Of a stretch of DNA of 64,000 bases, positions 15,934 to 24,273 are shown one piece after another. The notes under the pieces were generated by a model. It saw only the letters and a list, made by a program, of their open reading frames with translations, had not been told where the DNA came from and made no database searches. The number at the start of each line of letters is the position of its first letter. Positions within the stretch are counted from its first letter, which is position 1. Origin of the DNA: Thermobifida halotolerans (GTDB lineage: Bacteria > Actinomycetota > Actinomycetes > Streptosporangiales > Streptosporangiaceae); assembly GCF_003574835.2 (NCBI RefSeq), contig NZ_CP063196.1:1488001-1552000 (forward strand), written 5' to 3'. The translations under genes were made by a program, and so were the position numbers.

Positions 15934-16611
15934 GTGCCGGTGAGCGCCGTGAAGAGGACCGTGCTGGTCGAGGTCTGGTCGGACGTCGTGTGCCCGTGGT
16001 GCTACATCGGCAGACGCCGCCTGGAGCGCGCCCTGGAGCAGTTCGAGCACGCCGACGAGGTCGAGGTGGCCTGGCGCAGCTTCCAGCTCGACCCGGCCTT
16101 TCCCGTGGGCGTGCGCCGGTCGGTGCCCGAGGTTCTGGCGGAGAAGATCGGCGGCTCGCCCGACCGGGTCCGCCGGATGCACGCGGAGATCACCGAGCTG
16201 GCCGCACAGGAGGGCCTGGCCTACGACCTCGACCACGCCACCATGGTCAACACCGTCGACGCCCACCGCCTGACCCACCTGGCCAGGGCGCACGGCCTGG
16301 GGGACGCGGCCCACGAGCGGCTGCTGCGCGCCCAACTCGTCGAGGCGCAGGTCCTCGACGACGTCGACACCCTGGTCCGGCTGGGCGTGGAGATCGGACT
16401 GCCCGAGGAGGAGACCCGTAGGGTCGTCCTCGGCGACGACCACGTCCAGGACGTCCGGGCCGACGTCGCAAAGGCCCGTGCGCTGGGCATCACCGGGGTG
16501 CCGTTCTTCGTGCTCAACCGTGCCTTCGCGGTCTCCGGCGCCCAGCCCGCGGGGACGCTGCTGTCGGCGCTGCGCACCGCCCGCGAGCACGCGCGCGACT
16601 CGGCCGCCTGA
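15934..16611 (+). CDS. FrnE-like DsbA-family oxidoreductase
   Basis: A 225-residue thioredoxin-fold protein of the DsbA/FrnE group. The active site is VCPWCYIG (CxxC near residues 16-19), followed by the helical insertion and the cis-proline loop GITGVPFFVLN near 190. No signal peptide is visible, so it acts in the cytoplasm, as actinobacterial FrnE-like proteins do. It likely has disulfide isomerase or glutathione-S-transferase-kappa-like activity. It is convergent with the AlkC-type gene. The start is GTG 15934; in-frame alternatives exist a few codons later. Confidence 0.9.
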   Translation: MPVSAVKRTVLVEVWSDVVCPWCYIGRRRLERALEQFEHADEVEVAWRSFQLDPAFPVGVRRSVPEVLAEKIGGSPDRVRRMHAEITELAAQEGLAYDLDHATMVNTVDAHRLTHLARAHGLGDAAHERLLRAQLVEAQVLDDVDTLVRLGVEIGLPEEETRRVVLGDDHVQDVRADVAKARALGITGVPFFVLNRAFAVSGAQPAGTLLSALRTAREHARDSAA

Positions 16612-16650
16612 TTCCGCCGCACGGCCCCGCCGACCGGCAGGCGGTCGGCG

Positions 16651-17730
16651 TCAGACGGTGAGCCGGAACTCGGCCGTCGCGTGGCGCCGACCGTTCACCT
16701 GCAACTGCACCGCGTGTGTGCCGGAGTGGTAGCGGCGGGTGCTGATCGGTCGGAAGGAGTGGACCTTGCGCAGCGCACAGCTCTCGCCCGGCTCCAGGGT
16801 GCGCGTGGTGAGCTTGAAGACCTTCGCCGTGCGCGTGCCGTTGGCCTTGACGTGGTGGACGACGTAGTCGACCGCGACGGCTACCGGCGTCGTGCCGCGG
16901 TTGGTGACCGTCGCGGTGAAGCCGAGTTCGCCGCCGAGGGCGACCTCGGCCGCCGCCAGGTGGGGGCCGTCCACCGTGACGGGGACGTCCGCCGGGTAGC
17001 CCAGGGCGGCGAGCGCGCCGGGATGACCCTGCTTGACCAGGCCGCGCAGGCCGTGCCGGACCACCCAGGGGGTGTTGGCGTCCGCGTCGGCCAGCCATCG
17101 GAGGGCTGTTTCGACCGCCGTGTCGGGGTGGTCGTGGCCGATGTCGTTGAGGTGGTTGGCCACCGATCTGCGGACGTAGTCGGAGCCGTCCCGGTACAGG
17201 GCGTGCAGGACCGGCAGCGCCGGGGTCGGGTCGGCCACGAGCGCGGGCAGGCGCGCCGCCCAGGGCAGGCGCGGCCGACAGCCCTCGCTGGCCAGGCGGC
17301 GCACGTGCGGGTCCGGATCGGCGGTCCAGTCCAGCATCACCGCCAGGGCTCGCTCCAGGTCGCTGTCCAGGAACGGGCGGACCGCGTACTCGCTGGTGAG
17401 CCGTGGTGTGAGCGCGGCCAGCAACTCCAGGGCCGGCTCGAAGTCGGCCAGTCCGCGAACCGCCACGGCCTCACCCACGGGCAGGGTCATCCACCCCCGA
17501 AACGCCTCGTCCTCCAGCGCGGCGCGCACCACCGCATCGAACCGCGGGTAGTCGGCGGGCAGGTCGGCGAGGACGGCGTCGCGGACCAGGGTGACGCGCT
17601 CCTTGAAACCGTGGCCGGTCAGGCGGTCGGCGCAGGCGCGCACGGCGCTGCCAGCGGCCCCTGCGCGTTCCAGGTGGTCGGAGAGGGCGCGCACGGTGGC
17701 TGGACCGAGCATCTCGTCCGCGGTGGGCAT
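16651..17730 (-). CDS. AlkC-type HEAT-repeat DNA alkylation repair protein
   Basis: A 359-residue protein. Residues 1-260 form HEAT-like repeats of the AlkC/AlkD DNA glycosylase superfamily (DPHVRRLASEGCRPRLPWAA; DYVRRSVANHLNDIGHDHPD). Residues 265-359 form a beta-sandwich, Ig-like domain (ELGFTATVTNRGTTPVAVAV). A C-terminal Ig-like domain is characteristic of the AlkC-alpha branch, which excises 3-methyladenine and 3-methylcytosine. The basic and aromatic surface residues expected for DNA capture are present. It is a single gene convergent with frnE-like. Confidence 0.87.
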   Translation of the reverse strand: MPTADEMLGPATVRALSDHLERAGAAGSAVRACADRLTGHGFKERVTLVRDAVLADLPADYPRFDAVVRAALEDEAFRGWMTLPVGEAVAVRGLADFEPALELLAALTPRLTSEYAVRPFLDSDLERALAVMLDWTADPDPHVRRLASEGCRPRLPWAARLPALVADPTPALPVLHALYRDGSDYVRRSVANHLNDIGHDHPDTAVETALRWLADADANTPWVVRHGLRGLVKQGHPGALAALGYPADVPVTVDGPHLAAAEVALGGELGFTATVTNRGTTPVAVAVDYVVHHVKANGTRTAKVFKLTTRTLEPGESCALRKVHSFRPISTRRYHSGTHAVQLQVNGRRHATAEFRLTV

Positions 17731-17802
17731 GGGGTCTCCCGGAGGTCGGAGGGGTGGGCGACCAGCATGCCGCAGGGATGTGACAGTGCCGGGCGCCGGA
17801 CC

Positions 17803-18195
17803 TCACGGCCTCCGTCCGCGCAGGCGCAGCCCCAGCCACGCGACGACCACTCCGAGCAGGCCGTAGAACGGCTGCAACCAGGAGAAGTACCTGATGATCA
17901 CGGGTTGCACGAGGACCCAGCCGATCAGGAGCACACCGGCGGCGACGGCGGCCGTCGCGGTGTGCCGGGAGCCGACGGCGGCGAGCAGCGCGCACACCGC
18001 CATCGGGACCGCCACCACAACGGCCAGCGTGATCCCGGCGAGGAGGGAGCTGGCGAAGGGCAGGCGGGCGGTCACCGCCGGGCCGAGGATGTCGCCGCCC
18101 ATCAGGCCGACCGCTCCGACCGTCGCCGACACCGCGACGAAGGCGGAGACGACGGTCAGCGGTACGGACCTGCGGCGGGTGGTCTCTGCGGGCAT
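17803..18195 (-). CDS. Four-TM small membrane protein
   Basis: A 130-residue hydrophobic protein with four predicted helices (VVSAFVAVSATVGAVGLMGG; LAGITLAVVVAVPMAVCALL; AAVAAGVLLIGWVLVQPVII; PFYGLLGVVVAWLGLRLRG). No known domain is recognised. The start is chosen as ATG 18195, just ahead of a basic N-terminus (ETTRRR), consistent with the positive-inside rule. It lies between the AlkC-type and LPMO genes on the same strand, but a hairpin at 18308 separates it from the LPMO. Confidence 0.6.
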   Translation of the reverse strand: MPAETTRRRSVPLTVVSAFVAVSATVGAVGLMGGDILGPAVTARLPFASSLLAGITLAVVVAVPMAVCALLAAVGSRHTATAAVAAGVLLIGWVLVQPVIIRYFSWLQPFYGLLGVVVAWLGLRLRGRRP

Positions 18196-18307
18196 CGGCG
18201 CCCCCTTCCGTTCCGCACCGGCCGGAGTCGGTCCGGGTCCCACGGTCGTCCTCTTCCCGGATACCGGGCCCGGATGCCCGGTGCGGAGCGCCGCCGAAGA
18301 CGCGGCG

Positions 18308-18337
18308 GCCCCGCCGGACGTGGTTTTCCGGCGGGGC
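18308..18337 (-). terminator. Hairpin after LPMO gene
   Basis: The arms GCCCCGCCGGA (18308-18318) and TCCGGCGGGGC (18327-18337) form a perfect 11-bp stem 29 bases downstream of the LPMO stop. Confidence 0.7.
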
Positions 18338-18365
18338 CCGCGGCGTGGTCGCCTGACCTAGCGGA

Positions 18366-19034
18366 TCAGACGAAGTTCACGTCGCTGCACAGGTAGTAGG
18401 TCTGGTCCATGTGCGAGGCCTTCCAGATCGTGAAGACGACGTGGCGGCCGCTGCGGTTGGGGGCGTTGACGGTGAACTGGATGTTCTGGCTGGGCGCGTA
18501 GCTGCCGGTCTGGTGCACCAGCTCCAGGCTGCCCCAGGTCAGTGGCTGGGTGGTGGGGTCGAAGCCCTGGTGGGTGACGTAGACCTGGAAGTAGTCCGCG
18601 CCGTGGCTGGCCTGGTCGTACAGGTGGATCGTGAAGGTGTTGTTGATGTTGGTGGTCTTCCACGGACCCACGGCGTCCAGGGACCGGTAGCGGCCGCCCT
18701 CGGCGTTGCCGCCGCTGCACAGCTGCCCGTCGGGGAGCGCCGCCCGGTGGTTGCCGCCGACGCCGTTGCGGTACAACCCGTTCCAGTTCCACATGGCGTT
18801 CGGGTTGTCCTGCCACGCCTGCCAGCACATCGGGTCTTCCTGCTGCATGTTGGGGTTGAGGTGGTCGCTGCCCCACCGCTCCCAGCAGCCGTAGTTGCGC
18901 GTCGCCGGGTTGATGACCGACCCGTGGGCGGCCGCGGGCGCGGTCCACTGGGTCAGGCCGAGCAGGGCCGCGAACAGCACGGCCAGAGCGCGTACAGTCC
19001 ACCGGGAGTTCCCGGTGCGAACATGACGATGCAT
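18366..19034 (-). CDS. AA10 lytic polysaccharide monooxygenase, secreted (E7-like)
   Basis: A 222-residue copper enzyme. The Sec signal peptide (residues 1-36: basic MHRHVRTGNSRW, hydrophobic core, then TAPAAA) is cleaved before His37, which becomes the N-terminal half of the copper histidine brace (AAA-HGSVINPATRNYGCW). The second brace histidine is in YDQASHGADYF. There is no cellulose-binding domain. Length and sequence agree with my memory of T. fusca E7 (TfAA10A), which oxidatively cleaves chitin and cellulose. A CelR-type box sits 40 bases upstream of the ATG, so induction by cellobiose is expected. Confidence 0.95.
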   Translation of the reverse strand: MHRHVRTGNSRWTVRALAVLFAALLGLTQWTAPAAAHGSVINPATRNYGCWERWGSDHLNPNMQQEDPMCWQAWQDNPNAMWNWNGLYRNGVGGNHRAALPDGQLCSGGNAEGGRYRSLDAVGPWKTTNINNTFTIHLYDQASHGADYFQVYVTHQGFDPTTQPLTWGSLELVHQTGSYAPSQNIQFTVNAPNRSGRHVVFTIWKASHMDQTYYLCSDVNFV

Positions 19035-19073
19035 TGTTCGATCTCCAATTTCCGGATGTGGGGGTTCCGGGCA

Positions 19074-19087
19074 TGGGAGCGTTCCCA
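19074..19087. promoter_or_regulatory. CelR operator-like box of the LPMO gene
   Basis: TGGGAGCGTTCCCA differs at one base from TGGGAGCGCTCCCA, the binding site of the LacI-family repressor CelR of Thermobifida fusca. It lies 40 bases upstream of the LPMO start. CelR itself is not in this window. Confidence 0.85.
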
Positions 19088-19259
19088 TGCTGCGGAAATA
19101 TTACCCCATGAAGCCGGATAAAAACAGTCAGTTACGAACACGGAGAGTTTGTACCTGGTCATCCGCTGTGGTCAGACCTTGTGCGGCCGCCGTGGCCGGG
19201 GCCCTCGTCGGGTCGGGGCCGGTCGGGCGTGGCGGCGCCGAGGAGGCGGATCCGGTAAT

Positions 19260-19295
19260 GTTCCTTTTGTTCGGATCGATCCGAACAAAAGGAAC
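19260..19295. promoter_or_regulatory. Perfect 36-bp palindrome before SDR/GbsR operon
   Basis: The left arm GTTCCTTTTGTTCGGATC (19260-19277) is followed directly by its exact reverse complement through 19295, giving two perfect 18-bp arms with no spacer. It ends 17 bases before the ATG at 19313. The inner TTCGGATCGATCCGAA looks like a dimeric repressor site. The GbsR/MarR-type protein encoded in the same operon is the natural candidate. Confidence 0.85.
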
Positions 19296-19312
19296 GCCTT
19301 CGAGGACTCCCC

Positions 19313-20227
19313 ATGACCGACCGACCCCTGACCATCGCGATCACCGGAGCCAGTTCGGGCATCGGACTGCGCGCCGCCGAGCGGCTGGCCGCCGACGGGC
19401 ACCGCGTCCACGCGATCTGTCGTGACCCGGACCGCGGCGCGGCCGCGGTGGCGCGGATCTCCGTGGCGGCGCGCCACCCCGCGCGGCTGGTGCTCGCCGA
19501 CCTGGCCGACCAGAAGTCCGTCGCCGCCGCGGCGGACCGGCTCGGCGACGAACTGGACCACCTGGACGTCCTGGTCAACAACGCCGCCGTGTTCGACCAG
19601 ACGATCCGCCGACCGCGCTTCACCGCAGACGGGCACGAACTCTTCTGGGCCACCAACCACCTGGGTCCGTTCCGGCTCACCGCCGCCCTCAGCCGCCTGC
19701 TCGCCGCGGCCCCCCGCCCCAGGGTCGTCACGGTCGCCAGCAAGGGACTCGTCACCATGCCGCGCATCCGCATCCGGTTCGACGCGCTCGACAGCGCCGA
19801 CTGGTACACCCCGACCCGGGCCTACTACCACGCGAAACTGGCGCAGGTCATGATGAGCCACAGCCTGGCGCTACGCGCGGCGGGCCGGGCCGACGTGGCC
19901 TGCGTCCGGGTGCCCTCGGTACGGCTCGACCCCGGGCGGGTGGCCGCGATGCCCCGGCTGCTGCGCGTCCTGTACGCGCCCAAGAACCGGATCGCCCATC
20001 CCCCCGAGCGGATCGCCGAGACCTATGCCCGCGTCGCGACCAGGGACTCCGTCTGGAGCGACCACGCCGACCCCGGCGGGGACGCGCGGGCCGCACTCAG
20101 GGGTGTCTACCTCGACGAGAACGAGCGGCCGGTCGACGCCCCGGCGTTCGCCTACGACGAGGAGGCGCGCGAGCGGCTGTGGGCGGTGAGCCAGGGGGCG
20201 ACCGGTGACCCCGGGTGGGCCTGGTGA
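19313..20227 (+). CDS. Short-chain dehydrogenase/reductase
   Basis: A 304-residue SDR. The cofactor motif is TGASSGIG (residues 10-17), the NNAAV motif lies near 85, and the catalytic YYHAKLAQ (YxxxK) near 165. The long form with a C-terminal extension resembles retinol-dehydrogenase/WW-oxidoreductase-type SDRs, which reduce hydrophobic aldehydes or ketones. It is the first gene of an operon with the GbsR-type regulator (overlapping stop/start) and DUF1992. It lies directly behind the 36-bp palindrome. Confidence 0.9.
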   Translation: MTDRPLTIAITGASSGIGLRAAERLAADGHRVHAICRDPDRGAAAVARISVAARHPARLVLADLADQKSVAAAADRLGDELDHLDVLVNNAAVFDQTIRRPRFTADGHELFWATNHLGPFRLTAALSRLLAAAPRPRVVTVASKGLVTMPRIRIRFDALDSADWYTPTRAYYHAKLAQVMMSHSLALRAAGRADVACVRVPSVRLDPGRVAAMPRLLRVLYAPKNRIAHPPERIAETYARVATRDSVWSDHADPGGDARAALRGVYLDENERPVDAPAFAYDEEARERLWAVSQGATGDPGWAW

Positions 20228-20715
20228 GGCGGGGGACGACCGTGGGAGAGGACACGCGGGAGGAGTTCGTCGAGAACGCCGGACTGTACTTCGAGCGGCT
20301 CGGCCTGAGCCGGACCGCCGGACGCGTTCTGGGGTGGCTGCTGTCCGAGCCCGCGGGGACGGCCGACGCCCCGCGGCTGTGCGCCGAACTCGAGGTGGCC
20401 AAGAGCAGCATGAGCGTGGCGCTGCAGCAGCTCACCGCCGCCGGACTGGTGGAGCGCCACCGGCCGCCGCGGCGGCGCCGGGACCACTACCGGGTGGTCG
20501 AGGACGTCTTCGGCCGCGCGTTCCGGGCGAAGATGGCTGAGTTCGCCGCGTTCCGGGAACTGGTGGAACAGGGGTTGCGCGCGGTCGGCGACGAGCCCGC
20601 GGCGCGGGACCGCCTGAGCCGCATGGCCGGGATGTACGAGTTCATGGCCCGAGAGTTCCCCAGGCTCCTCGACCGCTGGGAACGGGAGCAGGGGAGGGAA
20701 GGAAGGCCGCGGTGA
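20224..20715 (+). CDS. GbsR/MarR-type transcriptional regulator
   Basis: A winged-helix protein of about 163 residues (FVENAGLYFERLGLSRTAGR; LCAELEVAKSSMSVALQQL), characteristic of GbsR-like repressors. The start is taken as GTG 20224, overlapping the SDR stop as GTGA, which implies translational coupling; GTG 20242 is the alternative. It probably represses its own operon through the palindrome at 19260-19295. The inducer is unknown, perhaps the SDR substrate. Confidence 0.85.
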   Translation: MRRGTTVGEDTREEFVENAGLYFERLGLSRTAGRVLGWLLSEPAGTADAPRLCAELEVAKSSMSVALQQLTAAGLVERHRPPRRRRDHYRVVEDVFGRAFRAKMAEFAAFRELVEQGLRAVGDEPAARDRLSRMAGMYEFMAREFPRLLDRWEREQGREGRPR

Positions 20716-21125
20716 CCGAGCGCAAACCGTCCGGAGAGCGGTTCGAGTCGTGGGTGGACCGCCAGGTCCGCGAGGCGATCGAACGGGGCGAGTTCGACGA
20801 CCTGCCCGGACTGGGTCAACCCATTCCCGACATCGACAAGCCCTACGACGAGATGTGGTGGGTCAGGCGCAAGCTGCGGCAGGAGAACGTCTCGCTGCTG
20901 CCGCCCGCGCTCGCCCTGCGCAGGGAGGCCGAGCAGGCGCTGGCCGAGGCGGCGCGGGCGGACTCCGAGGCCGAGGTGCGCCGCATCGTCGAGGACGTCA
21001 ACGACCAGATCCGCGCGATGACGCGGCGGCCGATCCCCGGCCCGCCGCTCACCCTGGTCCCCTACGACGTGGACGAGATCGTCCGCGAGTGGCGGGAGCG
21101 GCGGGGAGGCGGCGAGGGGCGCTGA
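20712..21125 (+). CDS. DUF1992 (DnaJ-C28-like) domain protein
   Basis: A 137-residue protein with the DUF1992 signature ESWVDRQVREAIERGEFDDL then PGLGQPI and DEMWWVRRKLRQENVSLLPP. The family is widespread, related to the eukaryotic DNAJC28 C-terminal region, and without a defined function. Its GTG start overlaps the preceding stop by four bases (GTGA), so it is translationally coupled to the GbsR gene. Confidence 0.88.
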   Translation: MTERKPSGERFESWVDRQVREAIERGEFDDLPGLGQPIPDIDKPYDEMWWVRRKLRQENVSLLPPALALRREAEQALAEAARADSEAEVRRIVEDVNDQIRAMTRRPIPGPPLTLVPYDVDEIVREWRERRGGGEGR

Positions 21126-21134
21126 GGTCCGGAA

Positions 21135-21177
21135 GCGGCCCCTGTCCCGTCCGGTCGTCGGGCGGGACAGGGGCCGC
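21135..21177. terminator. 15-bp stem-loop terminator
   Basis: The perfect arms GCGGCCCCTGTCCCG (21135-21149) and CGGGACAGGGGCCGC (21163-21177) lie 9 bases after the DUF1992 stop. It may serve both convergent units. Confidence 0.85.
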
Positions 21178-21189
21178 AGGAGCCGGGCG

Positions 21190-21220
21190 CCGTCGGCGGC
21201 CGCTCAGCGGCCGCCGACGG
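21190..21220. terminator. Perfect hairpin centred on a stop codon
   Basis: The arms CCGTCGGCGGCCGC (21190-21203) and GCGGCCGCCGACGG (21207-21220) flank a 3-base loop that is exactly the stop codon of the minus-strand hydrolase. The last codons of that gene therefore form half of its own terminator stem. Confidence 0.65.
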
Positions 21221-22121
21221 GCGCGGACGGGGTCCTGGGCCGGGGCGCGGCCGCCTCCTCCGCGCCGGTGCGGCGCGCGATGAGGTCGAGCGCCTGCTTC
21301 AGGTATCCGGCGAACCTCGGGTAGTTCTCGCTCATCGGGAAGTGTCCGATCTCCGACATCTCGATGAACTCGGCCCCGGGGATCTGCTCGGCGGTGCGTC
21401 GACCGTCGTCGGGCGTGGTGAGGTAGTCGTACTCGCCGGTCAGCATGACCACCGGGCAGCGTGAGGTGTCGATCTCGCCGCAGCGGCCCCGCAGGTCGTG
21501 GTCGACGGAGTAGAAGTAGAGGTCGCCGCGGAACGCCTCGGAGCCCTGCGTGTAGTAGAACCACGTGCGTCGGCGGTCGCTCTCCGGTGACTGGGGCGCC
21601 ATGAGGTCCCACACGCCGCTCGCGCACACCTGCGCGGCGTTGGCCTGCGGGTGCTGCCACCAGTCGAGGAAGAAGCCGGGCGAGTGGTCGGCCGCCTCCA
21701 CGGGGATGACCGCCTTGAACCGGTCGGGGTGGCGCAGCGCGAGCTGCAGGGCGACGTTGCCGCCGAAGGAGGAGCCCATGAAGATCGGCTCCTCCAGGCC
21801 GAGGGCGTCGCAGAAGGCCGTGATGAACGCGACGTAGTGGTCGGCGGTGAGCAGGTACTCCTCCTTCCACCACTCCGAGTTCAGCGGCGGGTCGGACTTG
21901 CCGTGCCGGGCGAGGTCGTAGGCGATGACCCGGTAGTTGTCGGTGATCTCCGAGTCCTCCAGCAGGCCCATCCACTGGTGGTTGTGGCATCCGGCGGTGT
22001 GCTGGCAGACCAGGGGCTGCCCGGTCCCGTTCTCCAGGTAGAAGACGCGGTACTGGGAGCCCTCGACCTCGATCGTGACGTAGTGCCCGGTGACCGGGGA
22101 GATTCCTGTCGGGGTTGTCAT
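21204..22121 (-). CDS. Alpha/beta hydrolase
   Basis: A 305-residue hydrolase with the nucleophile elbow GSSFGG near residue 117, acid LTGEYDYLTTPDD near 230, and histidine EIGHFPMSENY near 265. The oxyanion segment is CQHTAGCHNHQW. It carries a proline/alanine-rich tail. The family includes esterases and C-C bond hydrolases of ring-cleavage pathways. It forms a likely two-gene operon with the SCP2-like gene upstream (19 bases apart), so a lipid-like or hydrophobic CoA-linked substrate is plausible. Confidence 0.88.
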   Translation of the reverse strand: MTTPTGISPVTGHYVTIEVEGSQYRVFYLENGTGQPLVCQHTAGCHNHQWMGLLEDSEITDNYRVIAYDLARHGKSDPPLNSEWWKEEYLLTADHYVAFITAFCDALGLEEPIFMGSSFGGNVALQLALRHPDRFKAVIPVEAADHSPGFFLDWWQHPQANAAQVCASGVWDLMAPQSPESDRRRTWFYYTQGSEAFRGDLYFYSVDHDLRGRCGEIDTSRCPVVMLTGEYDYLTTPDDGRRTAEQIPGAEFIEMSEIGHFPMSENYPRFAGYLKQALDLIARRTGAEEAAAPRPRTPSAPVGGR

Positions 22122-22140
22122 GGCGGTGTCCTTTCCGGGG

Positions 22141-22536
22141 TCAGACCAGCGGGCCGGTGGCGCGCAGCAGTTCGATCTGGCGGGTCACGCAGCGCAGGTT
22201 CTGCATGAGCACCAGGAGGTTGCCCTCCAGACGCATGTCGCGCTGGAAGGAGGCGGCCCAGATGCCGTGGAACATCGGTGCGGGAGTCTGCCGGCCGAAC
22301 TCCCGCCAGGTGTCGGCGCCGGCCCGGACGGCGAAGTCGTAGTCCTCGAGCGGCCCGGGATCGACGATCAGCTCCTCGATCCTGCCCCGGTGCATCCGGA
22401 CGAGGAACTTCTTCTCCTCCATGTCCCACAGGAACGAGCAGGAGAAGTACTTTCCGTGGGCCTGGATTTCCGGGTCGGAATCGCTCAGCCGACGGAATTC
22501 CGTCACGGCGGATTCCGTGCTGGTGGTCATGGTCAT
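22141..22536 (-). CDS. SCP2 sterol-carrier-like protein
   Basis: A 131-residue protein with the pattern of a SCP2 domain: FLVRMHRGRIEELIVDPG then YDFAVRAGADTWREFGRQ, and a terminal helix with MRLEGNLLVLMQNLRCVTRQ. Such domains bind fatty acyl or sterol-like ligands in a hydrophobic tunnel. It is co-directional with, and 19 bases ahead of, the alpha/beta hydrolase. Assignment rests on pattern only. Confidence 0.65.
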   Translation of the reverse strand: MTMTTSTESAVTEFRRLSDSDPEIQAHGKYFSCSFLWDMEEKKFLVRMHRGRIEELIVDPGPLEDYDFAVRAGADTWREFGRQTPAPMFHGIWAASFQRDMRLEGNLLVLMQNLRCVTRQIELLRATGPLV

Positions 22537-23016
22537 GGCGGTCGCCTCCGACGTGGGTGAACGGCTGTGCCCTGCGACCCCGGGTGACAGGGATCACAGG
22601 GCACATGTTCTCCCCCAAAGAGGGAGATAACGGTGATTCGGTGAATATGGCACTGGCTCGCCCGAATCTTTGTGCTTCTTTTGTGCGGGGTGCCGGAGTC
22701 CGCCCGCGGTGTTCGAGCGGAAGTCCTTCCCCGCGAACCTCCAGGCGTTCCCCGGGCACGTCAACCACGCGGCCTCGGGGGACCCGACCGCGGCCCGGGG
22801 GCGGTGAGGCGTCCCGGGCCGGAGCGCCTCCCGGTCCGGGCGACCGGGGAGCGAATCCCGTTCGGCCAAGGGTTGTAGAACCGGATTCGGTCCTGTTAGC
22901 ATCACCGCGTCAAGTGAGTTGGATATTCCAACCCACTGGGAGTGGGAACGGTCGCGGCCCCGGTGGGCCGGAGCGGCCCGACCGGTGAGTGGGAAATCCC
23001 GACAGAGGAGGGCGTC
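22537..23016. other. Divergent promoter interval
   Basis: About 480 bases between the SCP2-like gene (minus) and the thiolase (plus). I see no gene. It has a less GC-rich stretch near 22620-22680 and the inverted repeat at 22913-22937. Confidence 0.5.
22913..22937. promoter_or_regulatory. 25-bp inverted repeat upstream of thiolase
   Basis: AGTG-a-GTTGG-atatt-CCAAC-c-CACT: nine paired positions on each side around an AT centre, 80 bases before the thiolase ATG. A CCAACCGAC half-site-like sequence recurs near 24250 just upstream of the HxlR gene, so that regulator is the candidate binder. Confidence 0.6.
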
Positions 23017-24180
23017 ATGCGGGACGCGGTGATCGTCGAGGCGGTGCGCACGCCGATCGGCAGGGGGCGGCCGGAAGGAGCGCTGCACGGGGAACACCCC
23101 GTCGACCTGCTGGCCCGCACCCTCGCGGCGCTGGTGGAGCGGGCCGGGATCGATCCCGCGCTCGTCGACGACGTCATCGGCGGCTGCGTGACCCAGGTGG
23201 GGGAGCAGGCGGGCAACATCACCCGAAAGGCAGCCCTGGCCGCCGGGTTCCCCGAGAGCGTCCCCGGCATGACCGTCGACCGGCAGTGCGGCTCCTCCCA
23301 GCAGGCCGCGCACATCGCGGCGCAGGGCGTGATCAGCGGGGCCTACGACATCGCGGTCGCCTGCGGGGTGGAGGCGATGTCGCGGGTGCCGATGGGCGCC
23401 AACGTGCTCCCCGGAACCGACCCGCTCGGTTCCCGACTGGCCGGACGCTACCCGGACGGACTGGTCGGGCAGGGCATCAGCGCCGAACTGATCGCGGCCC
23501 GCTGGAAGATCGGCCGCGAGGAGCAGGACGCCTACGCCCTGGAGTCGCACCGGCGCGCCACCGCCGCCTGGGAGCGCGGCGAGTTCGACCGGGAGGTCGC
23601 CTGGGGCGGGCAGTGGGACGAGACCGTGCGCCCCGACACCTCGGCCGAGGCACTGGCCGGACTCCGGCCCGCCTACCACCACCCGGCCGTCGCGGAGCGT
23701 TTCCCCGAGATCGGCTGGAACGTCACCGCGGGCAACGCCTCGCCGATCAACGACGGCGCGGCGGCCCTGCTCGTCATGGGCGCGGACGTGGCCGAACGGC
23801 TGGGACTGCGGCCGCGCGCCCGCTTCCACACCTTCGCCGTGGCCGCCGACGACCCGCTGCTGATGCTCACCGCCGTCGTCCCGGCCACCGAGAAGGCGCT
23901 GGCCAGAGCCGGACTGCGGGCCGACGACATCGACCTGTTCGAGGTCAACGAGGCGTTCGCCTCGGTGGTGCTGGCCTGGCAGCGCGAGACCGGGATCGAC
24001 CTGGACAGGGTGAACGTGCGCGGCGGCGCGATCGCCGTCGGCCACCCCCTGGGCGGCAGCGGCGCCCGCATCATGACCACCCTGCTGCACCTGATGGAGG
24101 ACCGCGGCGCCCGCTACGGACTGCAGACCATGTGCGAGGCCGGGGGAATGGCCAACGCCACCGTCCTCGAACTGCTCTGA
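23017..24180 (+). CDS. Thiolase (acetyl-CoA C-acyltransferase)
   Basis: A 387-residue thiolase. The acyl-accepting cysteine is Cys91 in DRQCGSSQQA, the histidine is in GGAIAVGHPLGGSGAR, and the second cysteine is in TMCEAGGMANA. It should cleave 3-ketoacyl-CoA to acetyl-CoA and a shortened acyl-CoA, or condense acetyl-CoA. The start is ATG 23017 with GAGGAGGG upstream; the upstream extension is rejected. It is closely similar in layout to the thiolase at 35198. It is followed by an HxlR regulator. Confidence 0.92.
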   Translation: MRDAVIVEAVRTPIGRGRPEGALHGEHPVDLLARTLAALVERAGIDPALVDDVIGGCVTQVGEQAGNITRKAALAAGFPESVPGMTVDRQCGSSQQAAHIAAQGVISGAYDIAVACGVEAMSRVPMGANVLPGTDPLGSRLAGRYPDGLVGQGISAELIAARWKIGREEQDAYALESHRRATAAWERGEFDREVAWGGQWDETVRPDTSAEALAGLRPAYHHPAVAERFPEIGWNVTAGNASPINDGAAALLVMGADVAERLGLRPRARFHTFAVAADDPLLMLTAVVPATEKALARAGLRADDIDLFEVNEAFASVVLAWQRETGIDLDRVNVRGGAIAVGHPLGGSGARIMTTLLHLMEDRGARYGLQTMCEAGGMANATVLELL

Positions 24181-24273
24181 CCGCCGCTGTCGGGAGCCTC
24201 TCCCGCGCGGCTTTTGGCAGTGCTTCCGGGAAAGACCGTTCGAAATCCCAACCGACTGATCTAGGATGGGGCC

